Source of the DNA: DAIOEK01 sp963721445
GTDB lineage: Bacteria > Chloroflexota > Anaerolineae > Anaerolineales > Anaerolineaceae
Direction of reading: 5' to 3'
DNA: 64,000 nucleotides
NCBI GenBank assembly: GCA_963721445.1
Contig: CAVRIZ010000005.1
Coordinates: forward strand, 310,001-374,000
Each line of letters starts with the position of its first letter. Positions within the stretch are counted from its first letter, which is position 1. Below the pieces are notes generated by a model that did no database searches, was not told the DNA's origin, and worked only from the letters and a program-made list of their open reading frames with translations. Of the stretch, positions 43,058 to 52,231 are shown piece by piece. The position numbers were made by a program, and so were the translations under genes.

Positions 43058-44374
43058 ATGAGCAATATTTGCGTCATTGGTACCGGATATGTGGGTCTTG
43101 TGACTGGTACCTGCTTTGCAGATCTCGGTAATAAAGTAATTTGTCTCGATATTGATCAAGATCGAATTGACAAACTCCATCAAGGAATCATGCCAATTTA
43201 TGAGCCTGGTCTCGAACAGCTTGTCAATCAGAATGTCAAGGCAGGACGCCTGCTATTTACCACCGATTATCAGGATGCGTTGAAGAATGCCCAGTTTGCT
43301 TTTATTGCTGTGGGTACTCCGTCCGGCGTGGATGGCGAAGCAGACCTTCAATATGTTCGCCAGGCTGCAGAAGCCATTGCAGGTATCGTCAAGGACCCGA
43401 TCATCGTAGTGAATAAGTCCACGGTTCCTGTTGGAACGGGCGATTGGGTGGCAGATGTGATCAACAAAAGTCGCTCTGGCGATCCACTCGATTTTCACGT
43501 GGTTTCGAATCCTGAGTTCTTACGAGAAGGATCTGCCATTAATGATTTTATGATGCCGGACCGGGTTGTACTCGGTTCTGTGGATCCATCTGCCGCGGAA
43601 GAATTGGCCAAGTTGTATGCACCATTAAGATGTCCGATCTTAATTACCGACCTGCGTACTGCGGAAATGATCAAATACGCGTCCAATGCGTTTCTGGCTA
43701 CAAAGATCTCGTTTATCAATGAGATATCGAATATCTGCGATGAACTTGGCGCGGATGTGACGATGGTTGCACGCGGTATGGGATTGGATAAGAGAATTGG
43801 TCCTAATTTCCTGGATGCCGGTTTAGGCTGGGGTGGGTCTTGCTTCCCCAAAGACGTAAAAGCGCTCGCCCATATCGCCGTGTTACATGGCACTCACCCA
43901 CAGCTCCTTCAAGCGGTGATGGATATCAATCGAAATCAACGGCGAAGGGTGGTCGTTAAATTACGGAAGATCCTTGGCACATTAAACGATAAGACCATCG
44001 GGGTTTTAGGGCTCTCATTTAAACCAAACACGGATGACATCCGGGAAGCTCCTGCATTGGAAGTCATCCATCTACTGCAGAACGAAGGTGCTTGCATCAA
44101 AGCCTATGACCCTCAGGCAATGGAATTGATTGGAAAAGTGGATAAAAGGATCACTCTTTGCGAAACCCCTTATCAGGTTGCAGAAGGCGCAGATGCCCTG
44201 CTTTTAGCAACAGAGTGGAACGAATTTAAACAACTTGATTTCTCAAAGATCAAAGCTACCATGAAAAATGCGGTCCTTATCGATGGCCGAAATCTGTATG
44301 ACCCAGCAACTATGAAAGCGCTTGGTTTTGCCTATCACGGTATAGGTCGCGGCTCGAATAACCACCACGATTGA
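43058..44374 (+). CDS. UDP-glucose 6-dehydrogenase
   Basis: A 438-residue NAD-dependent enzyme oxidising UDP-glucose to UDP-glucuronate for surface glycans. ICVIGTGYVGLVTGTCFADL is the Rossmann motif. Also seen are NKSTVPVGTGDW, NPEFLREGSAINDFM and the catalytic cysteine in GLGWGGSCFPKDVKAL (about residue 261). The third domain has GLSFKPNTDDIREAPAL. GGGAGAG precedes ATG 43058. The gene stands alone, with a strong terminator after it. Confidence 0.95.
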   Translation: MSNICVIGTGYVGLVTGTCFADLGNKVICLDIDQDRIDKLHQGIMPIYEPGLEQLVNQNVKAGRLLFTTDYQDALKNAQFAFIAVGTPSGVDGEADLQYVRQAAEAIAGIVKDPIIVVNKSTVPVGTGDWVADVINKSRSGDPLDFHVVSNPEFLREGSAINDFMMPDRVVLGSVDPSAAEELAKLYAPLRCPILITDLRTAEMIKYASNAFLATKISFINEISNICDELGADVTMVARGMGLDKRIGPNFLDAGLGWGGSCFPKDVKALAHIAVLHGTHPQLLQAVMDINRNQRRRVVVKLRKILGTLNDKTIGVLGLSFKPNTDDIREAPALEVIHLLQNEGACIKAYDPQAMELIGKVDKRITLCETPYQVAEGADALLLATEWNEFKQLDFSKIKATMKNAVLIDGRNLYDPATMKALGFAYHGIGRGSNNHHD

Positions 44375-44390
44375 TCAAGCCAATTACCCC

Positions 44391-44422
44391 AAATAACCGG
44401 TCTTCTGACCGGTTATTTTTTT
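44391..44422 (+). terminator. Rho-independent terminator
   Basis: AAATAACCGGTC (44391-44402) and GACCGGTTATTT (44407-44418) form a perfect 12-pair stem with a four-base loop and run into a seven-T tract (44416-44422). Confidence 0.92.
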
Positions 44423-44500
44423 GGGATGAATACTCCGCAGTTTTTTTACTGACATTGATTAAATCGTGCTAGAATGAATCAGATTATATCCGGAGGGTAT

Positions 44501-45628
44501 GTGCATACCCGATTATTAACACTCATCAGAAAAGAATTTATCCAAATAATTCGCGACCCGCGCACATTGGGTCTAACGTTTTTCTTCCCGATCGTGATGC
44601 TTTTCCTGCTCGGGTATGCCGCCACAAATGATGTCAGAAATATCCCGCTGGCGGTGTACGATCAAGATAAGTCCGCCGAATCAACCCGGTTATTGGAAGC
44701 GTACCAGGCAGCTGATTATTTTAAGATCGCTTACGATGTAAATTCTCCCGCTGAGATCCAAAAATTAATGGACAATGGCTCAGTCAAAGCAGGGATCATC
44801 ATCCCACCCGATTATGCAGAGACCGTATCCACTGGAGAAAAAACAGAAATTGCATTCATCATCGATGGGTCGGATCCAACGTTAGCCAATACCGCTCTCT
44901 CTGCTGCAACCTTAATCGGTCAGGCGAAATCCGCCAAACTGGTTGCCAAGCAGATGATGCTGGTTGGTCAGGGCAAAGGCAGTACCCTGGTGGAAGTCCG
45001 CACCCAGGTCTGGTACAACCCCGAACTTATCTCGGCGAATTTTATGATCCCGGGCCTGATCGGAATGATCCTTCAATTTCTGACGACCATGCTGACATCA
45101 ACAGCAATCGTGAGAGAACGGGAATATGGGACCATTGAACAACTGATTGTCACACCCATCCGTCCTTGGGAACTGGTTGTTGGTAAACTGGCACCGTATG
45201 TCTTGATCGGTTTCCTGGATTCAATTGAGGTTTTGGTAATTGGCGTACTGGTTTTTCATATCACCATCAATGGCAATATCTTACTGCTTTTACTCCTATG
45301 CGCACTTTTCCTCGTGACGACCCTGGGGATCGGCATATTAATATCCACCGTGGCGAAAACTCAGCAGGAAGCTATGCTCACAACCCTGATGACAATCATG
45401 CCATCCGTTTTTCTCTCCGGATTTTTCTTTCCACTGGCTGCCATGCCTACGGTTTTACAGGCAATCAGCTATCTGATCCCATTACGATATTTTTTGATCA
45501 TTGTTCGTGGAATTGTCTTAAAAGGGGTGGGGTTGGAATCACTCTATTTTGAGGTGATACTGCTGGCAATATATGGAACCCTTATCATGACGTTGGCCGC
45601 TATCCGATTCCGTAAGAAATTAGATTAA
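44501..45628 (+). CDS. ABC-2 type transporter permease
   Basis: A 375-residue membrane protein of the YhhJ/YbhR exporter-permease type. One N-terminal helix (TLGLTFFFPIVMLFLLGYAA) precedes a large extracytoplasmic domain (about residues 50-190), followed by five helices including the RE-REYGTIEQLIVTPIRPWE coupling region. I prefer GTG 44501, which has GGAGG four bases upstream, over ATG 44474, which overlaps a TAGAAT box at 44470-44475. Such permeases export drugs or lipids with an ATPase. No ATPase gene is adjacent. Confidence 0.82.
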   Translation: MHTRLLTLIRKEFIQIIRDPRTLGLTFFFPIVMLFLLGYAATNDVRNIPLAVYDQDKSAESTRLLEAYQAADYFKIAYDVNSPAEIQKLMDNGSVKAGIIIPPDYAETVSTGEKTEIAFIIDGSDPTLANTALSAATLIGQAKSAKLVAKQMMLVGQGKGSTLVEVRTQVWYNPELISANFMIPGLIGMILQFLTTMLTSTAIVREREYGTIEQLIVTPIRPWELVVGKLAPYVLIGFLDSIEVLVIGVLVFHITINGNILLLLLLCALFLVTTLGIGILISTVAKTQQEAMLTTLMTIMPSVFLSGFFFPLAAMPTVLQAISYLIPLRYFLIIVRGIVLKGVGLESLYFEVILLAIYGTLIMTLAAIRFRKKLD

Positions 45629-45635
45629 GTTCGTT

Positions 45636-46658
45636 TTACCATCGCGCGTGATGTTCTTCAGCCCAGCCGGGGACATGTGTGATCAGGTATTTTCCACCAA
45701 ACTCATCCTCGATCGTTCCTGAATAATGTCCGATCATTTGATGCACTTCTGATCGAAGTATGAGTGCTTCGGTTTTGGCTACCCGTTCGAAGAATGGGGT
45801 AAAGGTAAGATCCACGAATGAACTTGTTTTGGTTTTTAGCACCCATGGTTTCATAAAATCCTTCGGATCATACTCAAAGCGGATCTCTTCTCCGATTTTA
45901 ATCAGCCGCCCGTCGAGCAAGATCCCATTTTCGGTAAAACCAGTTCCATCCGTCCATATTCCCCCCAGGTTCAGTCCGATGGAATGATCTCCCAACCGTC
46001 CAGAAAATGCTCCCCAATTCCAAGAGCTGGCATATTTCCATATGCCACGTCCGAAATCAAGGCAGGCAAAACTATCTTTCTGATCGAAGTGGATCTCACG
46101 GTTTCCGATCTGGACTTCTCCCGAGGCTGGCAGGCATTCCTGTTTTGAAGTAAATTGGTATCTATATCTACTCCAGGGAATCACCACATTTAACGACTCA
46201 TATCCGGGTGGGCGAAGAATTGAAAAATCAGCCTTAAGTGATTGATTCCCAAATTTGGAGGATTCCACTGAGATCGCAATTTGGTCAGTCTGGTCGAGGA
46301 GATCAACATTCATGTTTTTATGATGGAACGATACAGGTTCCTCCACTCGGGCAGGCATTTTGAAACCTGCGCCGAAAGGAGTCATTACCGTTTGTTCAAT
46401 GAATTCCTGGGTATTAAAATCCAGAAAATAAGCAAATCCAAGTCCCATATATGAAATATTGGAAAGCGTGATCGAGAAGAGATGGGTTGGACTGGTTATA
46501 CACCAGTAATTCCATTGCTTTTTGCGTAACCAATGTCCTTTGAGGTCGCAACGGTGAACTGGTATTCTGGACCAACCTACTGCCGCTGGATTTAGATTTC
46601 CATAACGATCACAAAGATCGATGGGTTGATCTAGTTCTCTCTCATGAGTGGATACCAT
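45636..46658 (-). CDS. DUF2804 domain protein
   Basis: A 340-residue soluble protein matching the DUF2804 family. It has a beta-rich sequence with ELDQPIDLCDRYGNLNPAAV near the start, FDQKDSFACLDFGRGIW and SWNWGAFSGRLGDHSIGLNL in the middle, and VDLTFTPFFERVAK late. The pattern resembles lipocalin-like or carotenoid/hydroxyneurosporene-synthase-like beta barrels. The function is not established. No signal peptide is visible. It converges on the ABC-2 permease gene with seven bases between stops. Confidence 0.75.
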   Translation of the reverse strand: MVSTHERELDQPIDLCDRYGNLNPAAVGWSRIPVHRCDLKGHWLRKKQWNYWCITSPTHLFSITLSNISYMGLGFAYFLDFNTQEFIEQTVMTPFGAGFKMPARVEEPVSFHHKNMNVDLLDQTDQIAISVESSKFGNQSLKADFSILRPPGYESLNVVIPWSRYRYQFTSKQECLPASGEVQIGNREIHFDQKDSFACLDFGRGIWKYASSWNWGAFSGRLGDHSIGLNLGGIWTDGTGFTENGILLDGRLIKIGEEIRFEYDPKDFMKPWVLKTKTSSFVDLTFTPFFERVAKTEALILRSEVHQMIGHYSGTIEDEFGGKYLITHVPGWAEEHHARW

Positions 46659-46697
46659 TGACCCCTCTGATTATGATCTTATGTATTTAGTTGGATA

Positions 46698-47084
46698 CTA
46701 TTGGCTGAAGAATACAGCTGCCCAGACTTCCCAGTTCTGATAAACCTGTTGGGTGGCGATGATCTCGGGTGTCGGTTGTGGTGTAAAGTTTTTGTCTGGC
46801 AACATGACAACCGGGTGATCTCCGGGACGAGCCATGAAAGCTTCCTCCCGAGCCCATTTTTCGACGGCAGCATCTGAATTGGAGTAAGCGATTTGGGTCT
46901 GCAATGCCTGCTCGGTGTTTTTGACAATCAAAACCTGGGTAGCCATCGTATCCCGTTCAGCAGACAAACGAAGATACTCCTCCACCCGATGGTTCATATC
47001 CAGAAGGAGATAAGCAATAAATATTAATCCTAAAACTGCCAGGGCTTTCTTTCCGCTGGAAATATAGTTTTGCATCATCGACAT
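46698..47084 (-). CDS. FtsB/DivIC-like septum formation initiator
   Basis: A 128-residue single-pass membrane protein. A short cytoplasmic start, one helix (ALAVLGLIFIAYLLLDM, about residues 12-30) and a coiled coil (VEEYLRLSAERDTMATQVLI) are followed by a periplasmic tail with AVEKWAREEAFMARPGDHPV, the usual FtsB/DivIC ending. It would join the FtsL/FtsQ divisome subcomplex. GGAG seven bases upstream fixes ATG 47084. The longer open frame to 47231 reads through tRNA-Leu and is not coding. A terminator lies just upstream, so transcription may depend on read-through. Confidence 0.8.
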   Translation of the reverse strand: MSMMQNYISSGKKALAVLGLIFIAYLLLDMNHRVEEYLRLSAERDTMATQVLIVKNTEQALQTQIAYSNSDAAVEKWAREEAFMARPGDHPVVMLPDKNFTPQPTPEIIATQQVYQNWEVWAAVFFSQ

Positions 47085-47125
47085 CTTACTCCGTTTAAAA
47101 TTCTGATGCAAGTTGTTTACCAATG

Positions 47126-47149
47126 AAAAAACCCCGTTTGAAAACGGGG
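47126..47149 (-). terminator. Terminator of tRNA-Leu
   Basis: On the minus strand CCCCGTTT and AAACGGGG pair over a two-base loop and run into six Ts (47126-47131). It lies five bases after the tRNA. Confidence 0.85.
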
Positions 47150-47153
47150 GTTG

Positions 47154-47237
<84 letters not shown>

Positions 47238-47248
47238 TTGCGTGATAA

Positions 47249-47276
47249 ATTTTATCCGCTTTTACCCGTTTGTCAA
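47249..47276 (-). promoter_or_regulatory. Promoter of tRNA-Leu
   Basis: On the minus strand TTGACA (47271-47276) and TAAAAT (47249-47254) are 16 bases apart, eleven bases before the tRNA 5' end. The rest of the gap up to 47472 shows no feature I can support. Confidence 0.8.
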
Positions 47277-47472
47277 TGTTATCTTCATCAGGTGATGTTA
47301 TCCTATGCGAATTATGGCATACTACGTGCATCTTGGCAAGTGATAGATATACGCATATGAATCCGTCATCCATTTCCTTCCTGAACACTCAATCTCTCAC
47401 CAGAACCCGCCTGGCCCCTCTCCGCATACCAGTCGATCCAAATCTCGGCAACTCTCAGCAGGTTGGTAATTG

Positions 47473-48540
47473 ATGAACAAATTCGTTCAACCAATGTGCT
47501 GGACTCTTCTAGTATCTATTACACTGACGGTTGCCTGCACTCTTCCGGTGACCTTCCAGGAGAATCAAAATAAACAAGTGGCTGGCCAACTGCCCCGAAT
47601 TCAACTTGCCACACGTGATATCAATGCCACTGTAACACCCACCCCATTTCAACCTCTAGATAATGAACCTGCTCCCACAACTACGATCGGGAGAACCCCC
47701 ACACGAATGGTAAAAACACCCACCTCTTTGCCAACCTCTCCGGTATTGATAGAAGGTGGCGTGGACCGAATCCCAAAATCACCCAGTCAGGTCCATATCC
47801 TCGTGCTTGGATCAGATTTTCGGCCGGGAGCTGGATTCCGGACAGATATCATTCTATTAGTTAGTCTTAATCCCAAAACAGGCAAAGGAAGCCTGGTCTC
47901 TTTCCCGCGGGATCTGTATCTTACCTTACCCGGACACGGGTTTGAACGGATCAATACTGCCATGGTTTTTGGCGGATTTGAAATGCTGCAGCAAACATTC
48001 GAATTTAACTTTGGGATCCATCCTGATTATTATTTGATGACCAATTTTTCCGGATTCGTAAACATCATTGACACAATCGGAGGGATCGACATCCTGGCAG
48101 AAAATACTTTATCAGATTGGTGCGATCTGCCATCAGGACGCAAGGGATATTGTTCGATTGACGCCGGAGAGAACCATCTTAATGGAGAAATGGCATTATG
48201 GTATGCGCGTTCCCGATATTCCACCAGCGATTTCGATCGTGGCAGAAGAGCGCAAGAACTCATCCGTGGTTTTTTTAATAAGTTGATGTCATTGGACGCC
48301 TTGTCGAAAACGCCGGAGTTGTACCAACAATTTCAAAACAGCGTCGAGATGAATATCCCTTTGGATAAGATCGTCGAACTCTTACCTCTGAGCTTATCCT
48401 TGCCTAAAGACGGGAATTTTCGCCAGTTTGTGATTGGTCCTGATCAGGTAAACGTCTGGATCCCACCATCTGGCGCCTATTTATTGCTTCCAAATCAGGA
48501 TGCAATTCGATCCATACTCATCGAGGCATTTACACTTTAG
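47473..48540 (+). CDS. LytR-CpsA-Psr (LCP) family protein
   Basis: A 355-residue exported protein. A signal peptide with lipobox-like LTVAC (near residue 22) precedes a Thr/Pro-rich linker to about residue 92. The LCP domain follows, with LVLGSDFRPGAGFRTDIILL, GSLVSFPRDLYLTLPGHG, RINTAMVFGG and the final YARSRYSTSDFDRGRRAQEL. The arginines and aspartates that hold the polyprenyl pyrophosphate are present. Such enzymes ligate glycans to the cell wall. The lipid anchor is unusual, as most LCP proteins have an uncleaved helix. TTG 47470 precedes ATG 47473. Confidence 0.88.
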   Translation: MNKFVQPMCWTLLVSITLTVACTLPVTFQENQNKQVAGQLPRIQLATRDINATVTPTPFQPLDNEPAPTTTIGRTPTRMVKTPTSLPTSPVLIEGGVDRIPKSPSQVHILVLGSDFRPGAGFRTDIILLVSLNPKTGKGSLVSFPRDLYLTLPGHGFERINTAMVFGGFEMLQQTFEFNFGIHPDYYLMTNFSGFVNIIDTIGGIDILAENTLSDWCDLPSGRKGYCSIDAGENHLNGEMALWYARSRYSTSDFDRGRRAQELIRGFFNKLMSLDALSKTPELYQQFQNSVEMNIPLDKIVELLPLSLSLPKDGNFRQFVIGPDQVNVWIPPSGAYLLLPNQDAIRSILIEAFTL

Positions 48541-48606
48541 CCTTTTAAAGGCGTATCAGCCATTAAGGCAGAGACGCACCCAGCATTTTTTAGGAGGATA
48601 GCAACC

Positions 48607-49506
48607 ATGAGCCCAACTTTACAAACAGCCCACATTACGCCGGCGACAACATTGATCCCTGCAATAAACGCCTGGAAGTATTTTATGGATGACCAGAAAC
48701 GGTCGATCCACACGATCAAAGCCTTTGGAGCCGATGTTCTTCTCCTGGCGGAATACTTACCTGCCGATAAGACAGTAGGTAACATCACCACCGATGAGAT
48801 AAACAACTATGTCCAATGGCTTGAAAAGGGACGTAACATTCCTTGCAGTCCAAAAAGTCTCTCACGACGTATCACCGCGGTGAAATCATTCTTTGGCTGG
48901 CTGCATAAGAACAGTGTCCTGGTAATGAATCCGGCTGAAAAAGTAGTGCAGCAATCGGTGATCAGTCCACTGGCAGAAGTGCTTACCAAATCTGAAGTGG
49001 ATCTGCTCTACGAAGCCGGGAATCATTTGCGAAAAGCCGCAAAAGCCGATGCCAGATCCTATGTCCTTTTCGGCCTTATCATCGAAACCGGGATCAAGAA
49101 GGGTGAATGTCTTGGAATCGACATCAATCATCTGGATGTCACAATGGAGACGGAGGCAACATTGTTCGTCCGCTACCCAAATCCAGCATACCGATTCAAA
49201 GAGCGAAAAATATCCCTATCCCAGGAATGGGTGGGAGCCTATCGGGAATATTTGCATCAATACCGTTTATCGGATAAGTTATTTCCCTGGTCGCCCCGTC
49301 GATTGGAATATATTCTGGAAGACCTGGGAGAAGCAGCCGGACTCGATAAACATGTCTCTTTTGATATGTGTCGGTGGACCTCTGCCCTGCAAGATTATAA
49401 AAATGGGGTCGATACCGAGAAAATCCGACAGAAATTAGGAATCTCAAAGATCCAATGGCGAGAGATCTATATGAAATTGAAGGAACTCGCCGTTAAAACT
49501 GCCTGA
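48607..49506 (+). CDS. Degenerate Xer-like tyrosine recombinase homologue
   Basis: A 299-residue protein with the two-domain layout of XerC/XerD. An N-terminal SAM-like DNA-binding domain spans about residues 15-105 (SIHTIKAFGADVLLLAEYLP and SPKSLSRRITAVKSFFGWLH), followed by a C-terminal catalytic-type domain. Aligning by eye, three of the six catalytic residues are changed: the first arginine (TGLR) is lysine in ETGIKKGECLG, the HxxR histidine is aspartate in DMCRWTSAL, and LGH is LGI in KLGISKIQWREIYMKL. The second arginine and the tyrosine remain. It may bind DNA without recombining it. AGGAGG precedes ATG 48607. Confidence 0.78.
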   Translation: MSPTLQTAHITPATTLIPAINAWKYFMDDQKRSIHTIKAFGADVLLLAEYLPADKTVGNITTDEINNYVQWLEKGRNIPCSPKSLSRRITAVKSFFGWLHKNSVLVMNPAEKVVQQSVISPLAEVLTKSEVDLLYEAGNHLRKAAKADARSYVLFGLIIETGIKKGECLGIDINHLDVTMETEATLFVRYPNPAYRFKERKISLSQEWVGAYREYLHQYRLSDKLFPWSPRRLEYILEDLGEAAGLDKHVSFDMCRWTSALQDYKNGVDTEKIRQKLGISKIQWREIYMKLKELAVKTA

Positions 49507-49578
49507 GGAACAACAACGTTTGTAAAATTTGGAAGGGAATAGCTAACCCGACTCTATGGATAGATGTGATTGGCACTG

Positions 49579-50997
49579 TCATTCATCATTCGGATTCGCA
49601 AAATCTGCTTTGTCTCGGGAGTTACCCTGGCATACTCTGAGATCTGAATTCCCGGAACCCAAATGAACGCCCTTGCTGTCTTTTATCAAGGGATATTGAT
49701 CTCGGGCATTCGCAGGGATCTTATGATTGATGAACAGGTCAGAGATTTTGATCGTATGGTTTTTTCCTCCCAGGGGAGAGAACCGATCCCCTGCAGATCG
49801 GGTTACCAGATACACTGGCAGCTGAATTTGATCAAGATCCAACCAGGCATCCCATTTTCCTGCAGATGTAATTGTTACGAAGGAAACCGCTGACATTTGG
49901 ATGTGTTCAGATGAACAAATCCAGCCATTTTTTAATCGTAATTCCCAGGGTATCGTCAGGTTGACAGATTCAGATAACTGAGGATAGTCAAGGACCGGGA
50001 TCTCCGCCTCATGAGCAAGCAGGAATAATTGATCTTTTTCGAGGAACACTCTCAGACCTGAACCAAGATCCTGATGATTTGATTGTGATGGATGGTCAAC
50101 AAATGCTACGACTCGCTTGACCAAGGCAAAATCAATATCTCGACTGTCCATTTTTAGCCGGCGAATGGCCTTTCGGATGATCCGGTATCGTAATCCAAGA
50201 TCGAGGTTACGAAAAGGACCTATAGGAAATGATAGATATCCATTTCCTTCGCTTTTTCGCAATCCTTCCCAGACTGAATCCACCAACTGATCAAGAATTT
50301 TCGAATCAGCGCGCAAAGTCTCGATCGAGTTCAAGAGTACTTGCTGAAACCGGGGGTTGAACGATTCGATTTGCGGCATCAATGCCAGTCTTAACCAATT
50401 CCGGAAGTACGATGGGTCACGATTTGTCGCATCTTCCACAAATGGGATCTGATTTAGGCGGCAATAGTCCAGCAGATCCTGTTTCCTGACATCGAGAAGA
50501 GGTCTGACAAGGGGGATGTATTGATCGAATTCTGGCAAAATCGTGCGTGCAGCCATACCTTTCAAACCATCCAAGCCAGAACCCCGGATGAAATGCATCA
50601 AAACCGTTTCTGCCTGGTCATTGCCATGATGTGCCGTGACCAGTGAGATGACATCCATCTTTTTTGCGGCAGAAAACAGAAAGCGATACCGAAGTATTCG
50701 CGCCGCTTCTTCAATGCTGGTATGATTCGCCTGGGCAAATTGTGGTACATTCAGCGCACCCATCTCACAATGGATATTCCATTTAGCACACAATTCGCCG
50801 ACAAACTCTGCATCGCTGGTCGATTCTGGTCGAATTTGATGGTTAAAATGCAAAGCCACAACCGGGTATCCCAATGCTGAAAGGATATGGAGGAGGGCAA
50901 CACTATCCGCTCCTCCAGAAACAGCCACCGCCAGCCGTTCACCCGGATTGATTTGGCATTGTTCTTGCAAAATTTGAGAAATGTGAAATAAATTCAT
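49579..50997 (-). CDS. tilS: tRNA(Ile)-lysidine synthase
   Basis: A 472-residue enzyme that modifies C34 of tRNA-Ile(CAU) to lysidine using ATP and lysine. The PP-loop AVSGGADSVALLHIL lies near residues 25-40. VVALHFNHQIRPES, SLVTAHHGNDQAETVLMHFI and RPLLDVRKQDLLDYC are the other N-domain motifs. The TilS C-terminal domain (RSAGDRFSPLGG, KISDLFINHKIPANARDQYP) ends the protein. ATG 50997 lies eight bases after a TATAAT box and lacks a Shine-Dalgarno sequence, which suggests a leaderless message. Confidence 0.95.
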   Translation of the reverse strand: MNLFHISQILQEQCQINPGERLAVAVSGGADSVALLHILSALGYPVVALHFNHQIRPESTSDAEFVGELCAKWNIHCEMGALNVPQFAQANHTSIEEAARILRYRFLFSAAKKMDVISLVTAHHGNDQAETVLMHFIRGSGLDGLKGMAARTILPEFDQYIPLVRPLLDVRKQDLLDYCRLNQIPFVEDATNRDPSYFRNWLRLALMPQIESFNPRFQQVLLNSIETLRADSKILDQLVDSVWEGLRKSEGNGYLSFPIGPFRNLDLGLRYRIIRKAIRRLKMDSRDIDFALVKRVVAFVDHPSQSNHQDLGSGLRVFLEKDQLFLLAHEAEIPVLDYPQLSESVNLTIPWELRLKNGWICSSEHIQMSAVSFVTITSAGKWDAWLDLDQIQLPVYLVTRSAGDRFSPLGGKNHTIKISDLFINHKIPANARDQYPLIKDSKGVHLGSGNSDLRVCQGNSRDKADFANPNDE

Positions 50998-51005
50998 CCG
51001 CAAAG

Positions 51006-51011
51006 ATTATA
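51006..51011 (-). promoter_or_regulatory. -10 box just before tilS
   Basis: TATAAT on the minus strand ends eight bases before ATG 50997. No Shine-Dalgarno sequence lies between them. Confidence 0.5.
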
Positions 51012-51079
51012 GCATTATCAAAATTCTTACATATAATTAATTAATCATCACACGGACATTCTACCGTCACGAGGAAAAC

Positions 51080-52231
51080 ATGCCAGAAAAAATTTTGATT
51101 GTGGATGACGATATCGAAACCCTGCGCTTGGTGGGTTTGATGCTACAGCGTCAAGGATACAGAATTGTAGCTGCCAATAATGGACAACAGGCGTTATCAA
51201 TGTCAAAAATTGAACTGCCCGATCTGATCCTGTTGGATATTATGATGCCGGATATGGATGGATATGAGGTCACGAAACAAATCCGGGCAGAAGAAAGCAC
51301 GAAGACGATCCCTATCATCATGTTTACCGCAAAAAGCATGGTGGATGACAAAGTGGCAGGTTTTGATGCCGGTGTGGATGATTATTTAACGAAACCTACC
51401 CATCCTGCTGAATTGACCGCCCATGTTCGGGCGCTTTTGGCAAGAAATGTAAAACGCTCTTCAGAGATGCCAGTCATGAAGGGATTGGTTTGTGCTGTAC
51501 TCGCCGCAAAAGGTGGGATCGGTACGACGACACTGGCTGTGAATGTCGGTGTCGCCTTGAGGCAACGCACTAAAAGTGATGTGATTGTGGCAGAGATGCG
51601 CCCATCGCAAGGTACCCTCGGCATAGATTTGGGATACACCAATGTGACTGAACTTAGTCGTTTACTCAAACACTCCGCCAACGAGATCACTCAGAGTATG
51701 GTGGAGAACGAGCTGGTCTTACATTCTTCCGGGATCAGGTTACTGCTTGCATCCTATCAACCTAAAGATATTGAGTTCGTAAACGCAACCGATCGGATCA
51801 CCGCGATTATCAAACACCTATCCAGTCTCGCCCAATACGTGATCCTGGACCTCGGGGCGAATATTCTCCCGGGGGTCGATAGTGTTTACAATCTTTGCAC
51901 AGAAGCCATCCTGGTCGTGGAACCGATGCCAAATACGATTGCGAGAACGAAAGTTTTCCTCGATGAATTATCTGATAGAGGCTTCAGTAAATCCAGAGTC
52001 CTGACCCTGGTTCTCATCAACCGCATTCGATCGGATATTCAAATGTCCTGGACGCAGGTGCAGGAGGCGTTGGGCATTCCCATTACCTCCATCATCACTC
52101 CTGCACCCGAGTTGGCTTATCAGGCGTGTTCCCGCAACACACCGATGATCCTCGCTCAACCAGATGGCATTGTTGCCCAGCAATTTGTCAAAATCGCCAG
52201 CGCCATAGCCCAGCGAGGACCACAAAAATAA
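51080..52231 (+). CDS. Response-regulator receiver fused to a MinD/CpaE-type ATPase
   Basis: A 383-residue cytoplasmic protein. Residues 1-125 are a CheY-like receiver (ILIVDDDIETLRLV, LILLDIMMPDMDGYEV with the phospho-acceptor aspartate, DYLTKPTHPAELTAHV). Residues 130-380 are a ParA/MinD-type domain with a deviant Walker A (AAKGGIGTTTLAVN at about 142) and YVILDLGANILPGVDS. CpaE of pilus systems has this architecture, but no pilus genes are adjacent. GAGGAAAAC precedes the ATG. It is followed without any gap by a sirtuin gene and then a histidine kinase gene, which probably phosphorylates it. Confidence 0.88.
   Translation: MPEKILIVDDDIETLRLVGLMLQRQGYRIVAANNGQQALSMSKIELPDLILLDIMMPDMDGYEVTKQIRAEESTKTIPIIMFTAKSMVDDKVAGFDAGVDDYLTKPTHPAELTAHVRALLARNVKRSSEMPVMKGLVCAVLAAKGGIGTTTLAVNVGVALRQRTKSDVIVAEMRPSQGTLGIDLGYTNVTELSRLLKHSANEITQSMVENELVLHSSGIRLLLASYQPKDIEFVNATDRITAIIKHLSSLAQYVILDLGANILPGVDSVYNLCTEAILVVEPMPNTIARTKVFLDELSDRGFSKSRVLTLVLINRIRSDIQMSWTQVQEALGIPITSIITPAPELAYQACSRNTPMILAQPDGIVAQQFVKIASAIAQRGPQK

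Noticed and set aside
48607..49506. Integrase of a mobile element using the tRNA-Glu or tRNA-Leu gene
   Set aside because: The protein lacks key catalytic residues, lies among housekeeping genes, and no flanking direct repeats or cargo genes are visible.
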